Shown piece after piece: positions 38,058 through 46,521 of a stretch of 64,000 nucleotides of DNA. Source of the stretch: Imperialibacter sp040222815. GTDB lineage: Bacteria; Bacteroidota; Bacteroidia; Cytophagales; Cyclobacteriaceae. The stretch lies in assembly GCF_040222815.1 (NCBI RefSeq), contig NZ_JAVKCH010000040.1, positions 310,001 to 374,000 of the forward strand, given 5' to 3'. Position numbers and translations under genes: made by a program. Each line of letters starts with the position of its first letter. The stretch's first letter is position 1. The notes beneath the pieces were generated by a model. That model saw only the letters and a list, made by a program, of their open reading frames with translations, searched no databases and was not told the DNA's origin.

Positions 38058-38906
38058 ATGATCAAACTCGTACCTACACTTTCGCTGGTTGTTTTCATTA
38101 TCCTATTCAGCTGCCAAAGCTCTTCTGAAAAACAAGACTGGCAGATCCTGTTCAATGGCGAAGACCTGACTGGCTGGGACACCTACCTGGGCCAGGAATG
38201 GACGCAAGTCAATGATTCCACTTTTCGACCTGCGGGGGAGCCTGTGGGCCTGAACAAAGATCCTAAGGGCATCTTCAGCGTAGCAAAAGTTGACCAGCAA
38301 AACGTCATTCGTATATCGGGCGAGCAGTGGGGAGGGGTTTCAACCACCAGCGAATTCAGCAACTATCACCTGAAGCTGCAATTCAAATGGGGAGAGGCCA
38401 AGCACCGACCGAAGGCTAACGCCAAGCGGGACAGCGGCTTGCTGTACCACGCCGTAGGTGCACATGGAGCTGACGGCGGCTTCTGGATGCGCTCACAGGA
38501 GTTTCAGGTGCAGGAAGGTGACACTGGCGACTACTGGGGTGTGGCTGGCGGCGTGATGGACGTGCCTACCCGTCAGGAGGGCGAAAACTACATTTATGAT
38601 GCTGCCGCCACAATGCGAGTCTTTAGCGAGAAAAGTGATATTGGCAGGCACGCCACCAAACATCCCGATGCTGAAAAGCCAACAGGTGAGTGGAATACAC
38701 TGGAGTTGATTTGCTTTGGCGACACAGCCATCCACATCGTGAATGGCCAGGTGGTGATGGCGCTGTACCACTCCCGCCAGCTCACTGACGCTGGCGAGCA
38801 GCCTCTGAAGAAGGGAAAGATCCAGCTTCAGTCGGAAGGCGCTGAGCTATTTTACAAGGACATTATGATCAAGCCGATTAGCGAGGTGCCAGAGGGGGTA
38901 AATTAA
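38058..38906 (+). CDS. DUF1080 (3-keto-disaccharide hydrolase-like) lipoprotein
   Basis: This 282-residue protein has a lipoprotein signal ending IILFSC, then a DUF1080/LamG-like jellyroll: WQILFNGEDLTGWDTYLG, ISGEQWGGVSTTSEFSNYHL, KANAKRDSGLLYHAVG, FWMRSQEFQVQEGDTGDYW, GEWNTLELICFGDTAIHIVNG and GKIQLQSEGAELFYKDI. Members include 3-keto-glycoside hydrolases and secreted carbohydrate-binding enzymes. The TAA stop falls inside the first hairpin of the downstream repeat cluster. It stands alone on its strand. Confidence 0.88.
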   Translation: MIKLVPTLSLVVFIILFSCQSSSEKQDWQILFNGEDLTGWDTYLGQEWTQVNDSTFRPAGEPVGLNKDPKGIFSVAKVDQQNVIRISGEQWGGVSTTSEFSNYHLKLQFKWGEAKHRPKANAKRDSGLLYHAVGAHGADGGFWMRSQEFQVQEGDTGDYWGVAGGVMDVPTRQEGENYIYDAAATMRVFSEKSDIGRHATKHPDAEKPTGEWNTLELICFGDTAIHIVNGQVVMALYHSRQLTDAGEQPLKKGKIQLQSEGAELFYKDIMIKPISEVPEGVN

Positions 38907-39180
38907 AGAGGTTACTCTCTGCGCTTATGCACATAGTAACCTCTTTAATTGTTAGCACCCCAATCGTCCTCGTTTGCAACGAGGACGGGCGGGATTTGCG
39001 TTTCTAACGCATCAAACAACGGTCTTCTTTTCTTCCTGATTTTATGCACTACAAGTGCATGTCTCGCTCACCCTCGTTTCAAACGAGGGAGATTAAAGAG
39101 GTTACTTTCTACGCTTCCGCAGAAAGAAGAAATTAAAGAGGTTACTATCTGCGCTCATGCATATAGTAACCTCTTTAATT
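38901..39180. repeat. REP-like hairpin cluster
   Basis: Two 50-base hairpins, nearly identical (about four differences), lie at 38901-38950 and 39131-39180; each has 16-base perfect arms beginning AATTAAAGAGGTTACT. A half copy sits at 39092-39106 followed by its own CTTTCT...AGAAAG stem. Between them are four smaller hairpins: CGTCCTCGTT/AACGAGGACG (38965-38987), TGCGTT-TCT-AACGCA (38997-39011), ATGCACT-ACA-AGTGCAT (39044-39060) and CCTCGTTT-C-AAACGAGG (39072-39088). The cluster fills the gap between two convergent genes and probably also ends transcription both ways. The CCTCGTTTxAAACGAGG form resembles REPs tied to RAYT transposases; none is in the window. Confidence 0.75.
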
Positions 39181-39181
39181 A

Positions 39182-40252
39182 TTACTTGATATACCTGAAA
39201 TCGTGCCCAGCAGGAAGCTGCACAAGAAAATCGTGCATGAGCTTGATCACGTTTTCCACGTCGTCTTTGTGGGCGGTTTCTACCGTGGTGTGCATGTATT
39301 TCAACGGCAAAGAAATAAGTGCCGAGGCCACACCTTCCGCCGAATAAGCAAAAGCATCGGTGTCGGTACCCGTCGCCCTGCTGGCTGAGGCCCGCTGGAA
39401 GGCTATTTTGTTTTTATCGGCCACATCAATCACCATCTTCAGGAGGTTGTTCTGCACTGCCGGCCCATAAGTCAACACCGGTCCCTTACCCGCTTTCAGG
39501 TCACCCTGCTGTTTTTTGTCGTACATAGGCGCATGGGTATCGTGGCACACGTCGGTAATGATGGCTACATCCGGCTTGATGCGCCTGGAAATCATTTCAG
39601 CCCCTCTCAGGCCAATTTCTTCTTGCACGGCGTTCACCACATACAAGCCAAACGGCAGCTTCACCTTCGACACCGCAATTCTTCTGGCGGTTTCAGCAAT
39701 CATAAAACCACCCACTCTGTTGTCGAGCGCTCTTCCGCACAGGTAATGCTCGCCCAGCTCGATCAGCTCATCTTCGAACGTCATCACACTGCCTACATGC
39801 ACGCCCGCCTTTTCCACTTCGTCTTTTGAGGTAGCTCCAATGTCCACAAAGATGTTCTTCAGCGTAGGGCTCTCTTCCTTGGCTGAGTCTCTTACGTGTA
39901 TGGCCGGCCAGCCAAACACTCCTTTTACAACCCCTTTATCGGTATGGATGTTGACCCTTTTGGAAGGTGCAATCTGGTGATCGGATCCACCGTTTCTTCT
40001 CACATAGATATAGCCATCATCGGTAATATAGTTCACAAACCAGGCGATCTCGTCAGCATGTGCCTCAATCACCACCTTGTAAGGCGCATCGGGATTGATC
40101 ACACCCACCACTGTTCCGTAGGTGTCGGAAATGTAGGTATCGATATAAGGCTTCATGTACTCCAGCCATATATGCTGGCCCGACGACTCAAAACCAGTCG
40201 GTGATGCATTATTTAAATATTTGAATAGAAAATCTCTGCTCTTCTTGTCCAT
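39182..40252 (-). CDS. M42-family metallopeptidase (glutamyl aminopeptidase-like)
   Basis: This 356-residue cytosolic aminopeptidase has the M42 pattern. VVIEAHADEIAWFVNYI carries the first His and Asp, GRALDNRVGGFMIAE the bridging Asp, AVQEEIGLRGAEM the catalytic and metal Glu pair, IITDVCHDTHAPMYD a further Asp, and KYMHTTVETAHKDDV the last His. I took the ATG at 40252; a TTG two codons upstream is possible. Its stop codon directly follows the last hairpin of the repeat cluster. The pccB gene lies 56 bases upstream on the same strand. Confidence 0.92.
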   Translation of the reverse strand: MDKKSRDFLFKYLNNASPTGFESSGQHIWLEYMKPYIDTYISDTYGTVVGVINPDAPYKVVIEAHADEIAWFVNYITDDGYIYVRRNGGSDHQIAPSKRVNIHTDKGVVKGVFGWPAIHVRDSAKEESPTLKNIFVDIGATSKDEVEKAGVHVGSVMTFEDELIELGEHYLCGRALDNRVGGFMIAETARRIAVSKVKLPFGLYVVNAVQEEIGLRGAEMISRRIKPDVAIITDVCHDTHAPMYDKKQQGDLKAGKGPVLTYGPAVQNNLLKMVIDVADKNKIAFQRASASRATGTDTDAFAYSAEGVASALISLPLKYMHTTVETAHKDDVENVIKLMHDFLVQLPAGHDFRYIK

Positions 40253-40308
40253 TGTCAATTGCTTATCTCTTGTTTTTGTTATTTATATCCAGCAAGTATT
40301 CCTGCATA

Positions 40309-41886
40309 CTAAAGCGGAATATTGCCGTGTTTCTTTCTTGGAAGTGTGTCTACTTTGTTCTTCAGCATCTCAAAGGCCTTCATCACTTTGATTCTTGTTT
40401 CGTGCGGCATGATCACTTCATCAATATACCCCCTGGCAGCAGCTTCGTACGGATTCGCAAATCGGTTGGTGTATTCCGCCACTTTCTCGTCGAGCTTGGC
40501 AGCGGGGTCAGATGCTTTGGCGATTTCACCCTTGAAAATGATCTCAGCGGCACCTTTCGCCCCCATCACAGCTATTTCCGCTGTCGGCCAGGCAAAGTTC
40601 ATGTCGGCACCAATATGCTTGCTGTTCATCACGTCGTAGGCACCACCATAAGCCTTTCTGGTGATAACCGTAACTCTTGGCACGGTGGCCTCCGAAAACG
40701 CATACAGCAGCTTGGCTCCATGGTTGATGATGCCATGCCACTCCTGGTCGGTGCCTGGCAAAAAGCCCGGAACGTCCACCAGCACCAGCAGTGGGATATT
40801 GAAGCAGTCGCAAAACCGCACAAACCTGGCAGCCTTGGTAGAGGAGTTGATGTCGAGCACGCCCGCCAGCGACGCCGGCTGGTTGCCTACAATACCAATG
40901 CTGCGGCCACCGACCCTGGCAAACCCAACGATAATGTTTTCAGCATAATTCTTATGCACCTCCATAAAACTGTCCTCGTCAGCTATTTCAGCCACCACCT
41001 CCCGCATATCATAAGGCTGGTTGGGGTTATCAGGCAGTATCTTGTCCAGTGCGGGCCGCTTCTCATCGGACGACTGGTAGTTAACTGCCGGAGCCTCATC
41101 CTCGCAGTTTTGTGGCATGTACGACAGCAGCTGCTTGATATTGTTGATGCACTCCACTTCATTGGCACAGGAGAAATGCGTCACACCACTTTTGGTTGAG
41201 TGAGTGCTTGCGCCACCAAGCTCTTCCGAGGTCACGTCTTCCTGGGTCACCGTTTTCACCACGTTAGGTCCTGTCACGAACATGTAGGAAGTGTCCTCCA
41301 CCATCAAAATGAAGTCGGTGATAGCTGGTGAATACACTGCACCGCCGGCACAGGGCCCCATGATGGCCGAAATCTGTGGTACCACGCCAGAAGCCCTGGT
41401 GTTTCGGTAGAAAATATCTGCATAACCTGCGAGCGACACCACGCCTTCCTGTATCCTGGCACCGCCTGAGTCGTTGAGCCCGATCACGGGTGCACCATTC
41501 TTCATGGCCAAATCCATGATCTTTACGATCTTCTCTGCAAATGTTTCGGACAGCGACCCACCAAACACTGTGAAGTCCTGACTGAATACATACACCAGCC
41601 TGCCGTTCACATTGCCATACCCGGTGACAACCCCGTCACCGAGGTATTTCTCTTTATCCAGCCCAAAATCCGAAGATCGGTGCACCACCAGCTTGCCAAT
41701 TTCCTCGAAGGTTCCTTCATCCATCAGGAGCTCAACTCTTTCCCTGGCAGTCAGCTTTCCCTTTTCATGCTGCCTGGCTATCCTGCCTTCACCCCCGCCC
41801 AGCAATGCCTGCTCGTTCAACTCCTGAAGTCTGCTAAATTTTTCGTCGGTGGTAGCTAAATGAAATTTGGGAGGTCGCTGTTCCAT
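40309..41886 (-). CDS. pccB: Propionyl-CoA carboxylase beta subunit
   Basis: This 525-residue carboxyltransferase belongs to the PccB/AccD5 group: KGKLTARERVELLMDEGTFEEIGK, DFTVFGGSLSETFAEKIVKIMD, IMGPCAGGAVYSPAITDF, GGASTHSTKSGVTHF, VDVPGFLPGTDQEWHGII and KAYGGAYDVMNSKHIGAD. It should carboxylate propionyl-CoA to methylmalonyl-CoA with a biotin carboxylase located elsewhere. I chose the ATG at 41886; upstream open frame to 41940 reads through the promoter. It is distinct from the MCC-type paralogue at 5041. Confidence 0.93.
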   Translation of the reverse strand: MEQRPPKFHLATTDEKFSRLQELNEQALLGGGEGRIARQHEKGKLTARERVELLMDEGTFEEIGKLVVHRSSDFGLDKEKYLGDGVVTGYGNVNGRLVYVFSQDFTVFGGSLSETFAEKIVKIMDLAMKNGAPVIGLNDSGGARIQEGVVSLAGYADIFYRNTRASGVVPQISAIMGPCAGGAVYSPAITDFILMVEDTSYMFVTGPNVVKTVTQEDVTSEELGGASTHSTKSGVTHFSCANEVECINNIKQLLSYMPQNCEDEAPAVNYQSSDEKRPALDKILPDNPNQPYDMREVVAEIADEDSFMEVHKNYAENIIVGFARVGGRSIGIVGNQPASLAGVLDINSSTKAARFVRFCDCFNIPLLVLVDVPGFLPGTDQEWHGIINHGAKLLYAFSEATVPRVTVITRKAYGGAYDVMNSKHIGADMNFAWPTAEIAVMGAKGAAEIIFKGEIAKASDPAAKLDEKVAEYTNRFANPYEAAARGYIDEVIMPHETRIKVMKAFEMLKNKVDTLPRKKHGNIPL

Positions 41887-41904
41887 TATGTAGGGGTTAA
41901 TTGC

Positions 41905-41912
41905 CAAAGATA
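41905..41912 (-). promoter_or_regulatory. Possible pccB -7 element
   Basis: The minus strand has TATCTTTG, matching TAnnTTTG, 18 bases before the pccB ATG. The -33 region is T-rich (GTTTTTAG) rather than a clear TTG. The leader would be short. Confidence 0.4.
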
Positions 41913-42044
41913 TTGTGGAATACGCTAAAAACGAACTCAAACGAACGGTATATGACCCACCGGTTAAATTTTGACGGTATATGCTTAGTGGTACGATAAA
42001 GTGTTATCTTGCGCCAATTTTTAGCACAGCTGAGGGACTAAATC

Positions 42045-42983
42045 ATGAAAGTCGGAATCATTGACATGGGTACGAATACCTTTCACCTGCTCGTTGCGGA
42101 AGTGAGAGATCATGATTTCACCATCCTTTTTAAAGAGAAGCTGCTGGTAAGAATTGGCGAAGGTGGTATTTCACATGGTCTGATTACGGAGGAAGCCACG
42201 CAAAGGGCGCTGAAAGCGCTGGAAAGATTCAACGAAGTGCTAAAGGCTGAAAAAGTAGATGAAGTTTTTGCCACAGCCACGAGTGCCATCCGAAATGCAA
42301 AGAACGGTGCAGAGTTTGCTGACAGGGTTCAGCGTGAGTTGGGCATCGAAGTCCGGATTATCTCTGGGGACGAAGAAGCCGAAACAATCTATTACGGCGT
42401 AAAAAAGGCCATTCCTATGAGCGATGAGCCTGTGCTCATCATGGACATTGGCGGTGGCAGCATTGAGTTCATCATCGGCAATCAGTCGGAGATCTTCTGG
42501 AAGCGAAGCTTTGAAATAGGCGGCCAGCGCCTCATTGACCAGTTCCACAGCCACGACCCCATTCTGCCAGAAGAGGTGATACGGCTACAGAGCTACCTGG
42601 CCATGAACCTCGAGCCGCTCTTCGAAGCATGCCAAACATACAAACCACAAACCCTTGTGGGCTCATCAGGCACCTTCGATACACTGAGCGACATTTACAT
42701 GCTCGATAATAAAATCGAAAAGAATCCACTCGACACCGAATTTCCCTTTACGTTAGATGCATTCGAGGGCATTTATGAGAAGATGATCACTTTCAACAGA
42801 CAGGAAAGAATGAACGTACCTGGCATGATCGAGATGCGGGTCGACATGATTGTGGTAGCGAGCATCCTCATTCACTTTGTTAACCAAAAGCTCGACATCA
42901 AAAACATCCGGGTTTCTGCCTATGCTTTGAAAGAAGGCGTCCTTCTGAAGACCATCCATTCTCTCTACAAAAAGAGGGTATAA
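42045..42983 (+). CDS. Ppx/GppA phosphatase (exopolyphosphatase-like)
   Basis: This 312-residue protein belongs to the ASKHA fold. It has the phosphate-1 motif IDMGTNTFHLLVAE at the N-terminus, ATATSAIRNAKNG, the second motif LIMDIGGGSIEFIIGN, and the later VGSSGTFDTLSDIY segment. It is about the length of the N-terminal Ppx/GppA core, without the HD-like C-terminal domain of E. coli Ppx, as is usual in this phylum. It may degrade polyphosphate or pppGpp. A MITE-like element begins three bases after its stop. Confidence 0.9.
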   Translation: MKVGIIDMGTNTFHLLVAEVRDHDFTILFKEKLLVRIGEGGISHGLITEEATQRALKALERFNEVLKAEKVDEVFATATSAIRNAKNGAEFADRVQRELGIEVRIISGDEEAETIYYGVKKAIPMSDEPVLIMDIGGGSIEFIIGNQSEIFWKRSFEIGGQRLIDQFHSHDPILPEEVIRLQSYLAMNLEPLFEACQTYKPQTLVGSSGTFDTLSDIYMLDNKIEKNPLDTEFPFTLDAFEGIYEKMITFNRQERMNVPGMIEMRVDMIVVASILIHFVNQKLDIKNIRVSAYALKEGVLLKTIHSLYKKRV

Positions 42984-42985
42984 TC

Positions 42986-43113
42986 CAACGTAGTTTAGTT
43001 AAGAGGTTTGGAATCCCATTTCCATTTTTACCCCGGCCTAAAGGGAGACTAAATGATGATTAGCATCCCTTTAGGGAAGAGAAGGGTAGAATGCTCTTAA
43101 CTAAACGACGTTG
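42986..43113. mobile_element. MITE-like element, copy 2
   Basis: Terminal inverted repeats of 20 bases (CAACGTAGTTTAGTTAAGAG at 42986-43005 and its partner at 43094-43113, 19 of 20 matching) enclose 128 bases. Reverse-complemented, it aligns along its length with copy 1 at 29769-29898. Shared blocks include GTTAAGAGCATT, TACCCTT, CCTAAAGGG, TGCTAAT and GGGGTAAAAAT. No target duplication is clear, so this copy may be older. It fills most of the gap between ppx and the Ldh-family gene. Confidence 0.8.
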
Positions 43114-43210
43114 AGTTAAAATTCCTTAGAAATTTCCTGGTCAAATATTCTGTTTCTGATTGGGTAGCACCTCTTCTATCTCTATTTTTACCCCCCAGAA
43201 ATCAGACCAC

Positions 43211-44278
43211 ATGTTTACATATCAGCATTTACTTTCCTTCACAGAAAACATACTTCTTGCCATCGGGCATTCTAAGAAAGACGCCACCCTCGGAGCTAAA
43301 GTACTCCTCAGTGCCGACCTCCGAGGAGTTGACTCCCATGGTGTAGCCCGTCTTTCAGGCTATGTGAGGCTTTGGGAGGCCAAAAGAGTGAACGCCACCC
43401 CAAACATTAAGATCGTGCACGAAACACCTTCAACGGCAGTTGTAGACGGCGACGGCGGTCTGGGTTTGGTAGTGGCTCCCTTTGCCATGAAAGTGGCCAT
43501 TGAAAAAGCAGAGAAAGTTGGAACCGGCTGGGTATCAGTGAAAGGATCCAACCATTTTGGCATTGCCGGCTACCACAGCATGATGGCCCTGGAAAAAGAC
43601 ATGATTGGCATTTCAATGACCAATGCCAGCCCGCTGGTTGCTCCAACATTTAGCACTACCAGGCTGCTGGGCACTAACCCAATTTCGGTGGCCATTCCTG
43701 CCAAAACACAACCTCCATTTGTTGCCGACATGGCAACTACCACCGCTGCCAATGGCAAGCTGGAAATTCTGCAAAGAAAGAACCTTGAGGCTCCTCTCGG
43801 CTGGGTGCAGGAAAAAGACGGCACACCCACCACCAATGCCAACGGCGTGAAAGACGGCGGTGCGCTGCTTCCACTCGGCGGTGACCGGGAGCATGGTTCT
43901 CACAAAGGTTACTCACTTGGAGCCATTGTCGATATCTTCTCTGCGGTACTATCGGGCGCCAACTATGGCCCCTGGGTGCCTCCATTTGTAGCATTCCTCT
44001 CCCCTCCTGCCGATCCAGTGGGCGAAGGCATCGGGCACTTCTTTGGTGCCATGCGAGTCGACGCTTTCCGTCCGGCTGATGAGTTCAAGGAGCATATGGA
44101 TAATTGGATCAGCACGTTCAGAAAAGCGGAAACGGTAAAAGGTCAGGAAAAAGTGCTGATACCCGGCGACCCGGAAAGAGAAATGGAAAAGGAAAGAATG
44201 GAAAGTGGTATTCCTCTTCTGCCACCCGTTGAAAAAGACCTGAGAGAGCTGGGCGAAAAACTTGGCGTGGCCTTTTAG
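43211..44278 (+). CDS. Ldh-family malate/L-lactate dehydrogenase
   Basis: This 355-residue NAD(P)-dependent oxidoreductase belongs to the LDH2/MDH2 family, which reduces 2-oxoacids and is unrelated to classical Rossmann LDH. Blocks seen are LSADLRGVDSHGVARLSGYVRLW, GDGGLGLVVAPFAMKVAIEKA, VSVKGSNHFGIAGYHSMMAL, GISMTNASPLVAPTFSTTRLLGTNPISVA and HKGYSLGAIVDIFSAVLSGANYG. I chose the ATG at 43211; a TTG at 43160 would run back towards the mobile element. Its stop overlaps the convergent outer-membrane protein gene by four bases. Confidence 0.92.
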   Translation: MFTYQHLLSFTENILLAIGHSKKDATLGAKVLLSADLRGVDSHGVARLSGYVRLWEAKRVNATPNIKIVHETPSTAVVDGDGGLGLVVAPFAMKVAIEKAEKVGTGWVSVKGSNHFGIAGYHSMMALEKDMIGISMTNASPLVAPTFSTTRLLGTNPISVAIPAKTQPPFVADMATTTAANGKLEILQRKNLEAPLGWVQEKDGTPTTNANGVKDGGALLPLGGDREHGSHKGYSLGAIVDIFSAVLSGANYGPWVPPFVAFLSPPADPVGEGIGHFFGAMRVDAFRPADEFKEHMDNWISTFRKAETVKGQEKVLIPGDPEREMEKERMESGIPLLPPVEKDLRELGEKLGVAF

Positions 44279-44802
44279 AAGGTAAAGCCAACCCGTAATA
44301 CTATGGGGCTGTTGTAAGGAGATCGGATGTCGTCGTATAACAGATTGTATAGTGCGCTTATCATAAAGCCACCGCCACTTCTTCCTATTGGCTGAAAAAG
44401 CCCACCGCCAGCAAACAAACCAGGCACCCACTGCCTTACTACATCGTCATTGGCATTGTAAAACTGTAGGTTGAGGTTTTCAAATTCACCATGTACAAAG
44501 AACTGGCGACCAATATTCCTTCTTACAAAGGTGCGCCATCCATAGTTTGAATAAGAAGCATTATAGTACTTGAAGTTGATGTACTGGTAGGTAACACCCA
44601 GCCCTCCTGAAAGCTTCGGTGTAATCATGTAGCCTGCCAGCGGAGAAAGGTCGACAAACGTCACAGAACCAAACTGAGCCCCAAAGTTGCCGCCGAGGTA
44701 TACCCTGTCAAAGAAACTGCTGTTCTCCTGATCGTATTCCTTTTGGGCAAACGATGAAAACGAAATGAAAAATAGAATGAAAGCTGCGATTAATGATTTC
44801 AT
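44275..44802 (-). CDS. Small outer-membrane beta-barrel protein
   Basis: This 175-residue protein has a signal peptide (MKSLIAAFILFFISFSSFAQ) and about eight alternating strands (VYLGGNFGAQFGSVTFVDLSPLAGYMI, GGLGVTYQYINFKYYN, FVHGEFENLNLQF, GGGFMISALYNLLYD), ending RVGFTF with a terminal Phe. It is OmpW/OmpA-like in size. It lies 36 bases downstream of the ftsB-like gene on the same strand. Role unknown. Confidence 0.75.
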   Translation of the reverse strand: MKSLIAAFILFFISFSSFAQKEYDQENSSFFDRVYLGGNFGAQFGSVTFVDLSPLAGYMITPKLSGGLGVTYQYINFKYYNASYSNYGWRTFVRRNIGRQFFVHGEFENLNLQFYNANDDVVRQWVPGLFAGGGLFQPIGRSGGGFMISALYNLLYDDIRSPYNSPIVLRVGFTF

Positions 44803-44838
44803 GCGGTAAACAACGTTGTATTCCGTAATAACACCTGT

Positions 44839-45144
44839 CTACTCTTCCGCCACTATGATGTATAAGTCCTCGGTGGGCTTTTTCATCATGTAGCGCTCTC
44901 TGGCAAACTTCTCGAGCAGGTCACTATCGCTAAGCAGCTCGTGCCTGTCTTGCCTTACTTCTTCAATTTTTTCCAGATAATACTCCTTCTGAGCCTCCAG
45001 GTCACTCAACTTCCGGCTCAGGCGTAGCTGGGTAAAAACATCGTTGGAGTCCAGGAAAAGCATCCAAATAAGGAAAAAGAAGGTGAAGAGGAAATAGAAG
45101 TTCCTCGTATAGGGGGGCAGATTCTTGAAAAACCTCGAAATCAT
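44839..45144 (-). CDS. FtsB/DivIC-type septum formation initiator
   Basis: This 101-residue protein has a short cytoplasmic N-terminus, one membrane segment (FYFLFTFFFLIWMLFL, about residues 16-33), then a periplasmic coiled coil (LRLSRKLSDLEAQKEYYLEKIEEV) and the KFARERYMMKKPTEDLYIIVAEE tail typical of FtsB/DivIC, which links FtsL and FtsQ at the divisome. I chose the ATG at 45144; the open frame to 45192 runs through the eno terminator. It follows eno on the same strand, as in many bacteria. Confidence 0.88.
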   Translation of the reverse strand: MISRFFKNLPPYTRNFYFLFTFFFLIWMLFLDSNDVFTQLRLSRKLSDLEAQKEYYLEKIEEVRQDRHELLSDSDLLEKFARERYMMKKPTEDLYIIVAEE

Positions 45145-45173
45145 ACTGGAAATGTAGTCTATTTCCCAAAAAT

Positions 45174-45216
45174 AAAAAAATCCCGGCAACATGCGAAGCG
45201 CACGACAGCCGGGATT
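45174..45216 (-). terminator. Intrinsic terminator after eno
   Basis: On the minus strand AATCCCGGC pairs with GCCGGGATT (45179-45187 and 45208-45216) and a run of seven T follows. It separates eno from the ftsB-like gene. Confidence 0.8.
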
Positions 45217-45233
45217 TTATGCAATGGTCTTAA

Positions 45234-46514
45234 TTATTTTTTAACAGGGAAATAAGCTGTTTCTCCCAATTCCTCTTCGATTCTAAGCAACTGATTGTAC
45301 TTAGCCATCCTGTCGGAACGTGAAAGAGAACCAGTCTTGATCTGCCCGGCATTGGTAGCCACGGCAATATCAGCGATGGTAGCATCTTCCGTTTCACCCG
45401 AGCGGTGAGAAATAACAGCTGTCCAGCCAGCTTTGTGTGCCATTTCAATAGCTGCAAGTGTTTCTGTCAAAGAACCGATTTGGTTGACTTTGATAAGAAT
45501 GGAGTTGCCACACTTCTCGTTGATCGCTCTTTCAAGGAACTTCACGTTGGTCACCAAAAGGTCGTCACCAACGATCTGGCACTTATGTCCGATTTTCTCG
45601 GTCAAAAGTCTCCAGCCTTCCCAGTCGTTTTCAGCACAACCATCTTCTATACTGTCAACAGGATATTTCTCAACAAGCTCAGCAAGGTATTCAACCTGCT
45701 CAGCGGTTGTTCTTACTTTGCCAGAGTCACCTTCAAATTTCTTGTAGTTGTATTTGCCGTCCTCATAGAACTCAGATGCAGCGCAGTCAAACGCAATCAT
45801 TACGTCTTTTCCAGCCTTGTATCCGGCTTTCTCAATCGCCTTCAAAATATCGGCAAGGCCTTCTTCTGTTCCACCTGAAAGGTTAGGAGCAAACCCACCT
45901 TCGTCTCCTACGGCAGTGCTCAGCCCTTTGTCGTGAAGAATCTTCTTAAGGGCATGGAAAATCTCAGCACCCATTCTAAGCGCCTCGCTATAAGTAGGGG
46001 CACCTACAGGGCGGATCATAAATTCCTGGAATGCGATGGGCGCATCTGAGTGAGAACCACCATTGATGATGTTCATCATTGGCACAGGCAATGTGCTTGC
46101 GTTGGGTCCGCCTAGGTATCTGAATAGAGACTGTCCTGACTCTTGTGCTGCTGCCTTTGCAACTGCCAGAGAAACACCAAGAATAGCGTTAGCACCCAGT
46201 TTTCCTTTGTTTGGCGTGCCGTCAAGCTCAATCATTATCTTGTCGATAAGCTTCTGGTCGAAAACACTAAGGCCAATCAGTTCGCCGGCTATTTTCTCGT
46301 TCACGTTTTCGACAGCCTTTAGCACACCTTTTCCAAGGTATTTCGACTTGTCACCGTCTCTAAGCTCCACGGCCTCGTGTGTGCCTGTAGAAGCACCAGA
46401 GGGCACCGCCGCTCTGCCCATAATTCCATTTTCGGTGTAGACATCTACCTCAATGGTAGGATTGCCCCTGGAGTCAAGAATCTGCCTTGCGTGAATTCCT
46501 TCAATTAAACTCAT
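45234..46514 (-). CDS. eno: Enolase
   Basis: This 426-residue glycolytic enzyme interconverts 2-phosphoglycerate and PEP. It has the standard blocks: ARQILDSRGNPTIEVDV, AVPSGASTGTHEAVELRDGD, NGGSHSDAPIAFQEFMIRPVG, AVGDEGGFAPNL, the metal ligands in IAFDCAASEFY, DSIEDGCAENDWEGW and QIVGDDLLVTNV, and the catalytic Lys in LIKVNQIGSLTE with SHRSGETED. It lies eight bases downstream of carA on the same strand, with a terminator just after its stop. Confidence 0.98.
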   Translation of the reverse strand: MSLIEGIHARQILDSRGNPTIEVDVYTENGIMGRAAVPSGASTGTHEAVELRDGDKSKYLGKGVLKAVENVNEKIAGELIGLSVFDQKLIDKIMIELDGTPNKGKLGANAILGVSLAVAKAAAQESGQSLFRYLGGPNASTLPVPMMNIINGGSHSDAPIAFQEFMIRPVGAPTYSEALRMGAEIFHALKKILHDKGLSTAVGDEGGFAPNLSGGTEEGLADILKAIEKAGYKAGKDVMIAFDCAASEFYEDGKYNYKKFEGDSGKVRTTAEQVEYLAELVEKYPVDSIEDGCAENDWEGWRLLTEKIGHKCQIVGDDLLVTNVKFLERAINEKCGNSILIKVNQIGSLTETLAAIEMAHKAGWTAVISHRSGETEDATIADIAVATNAGQIKTGSLSRSDRMAKYNQLLRIEEELGETAYFPVKK

Positions 46515-46521
46515 TATGTTT

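Noticed and set aside
38901..39180. CRISPR-like repeats
   Set aside because: The repeats are palindromes of several kinds with irregular spacing, only two full copies of the main one, and no cas genes.
42984..43210. Inverted repeat after ppx as a simple terminator
   Set aside because: The arms are 88 bases apart and the whole 128-base unit is homologous to the insertion at 29769, so it is a mobile element; it might still end transcription.
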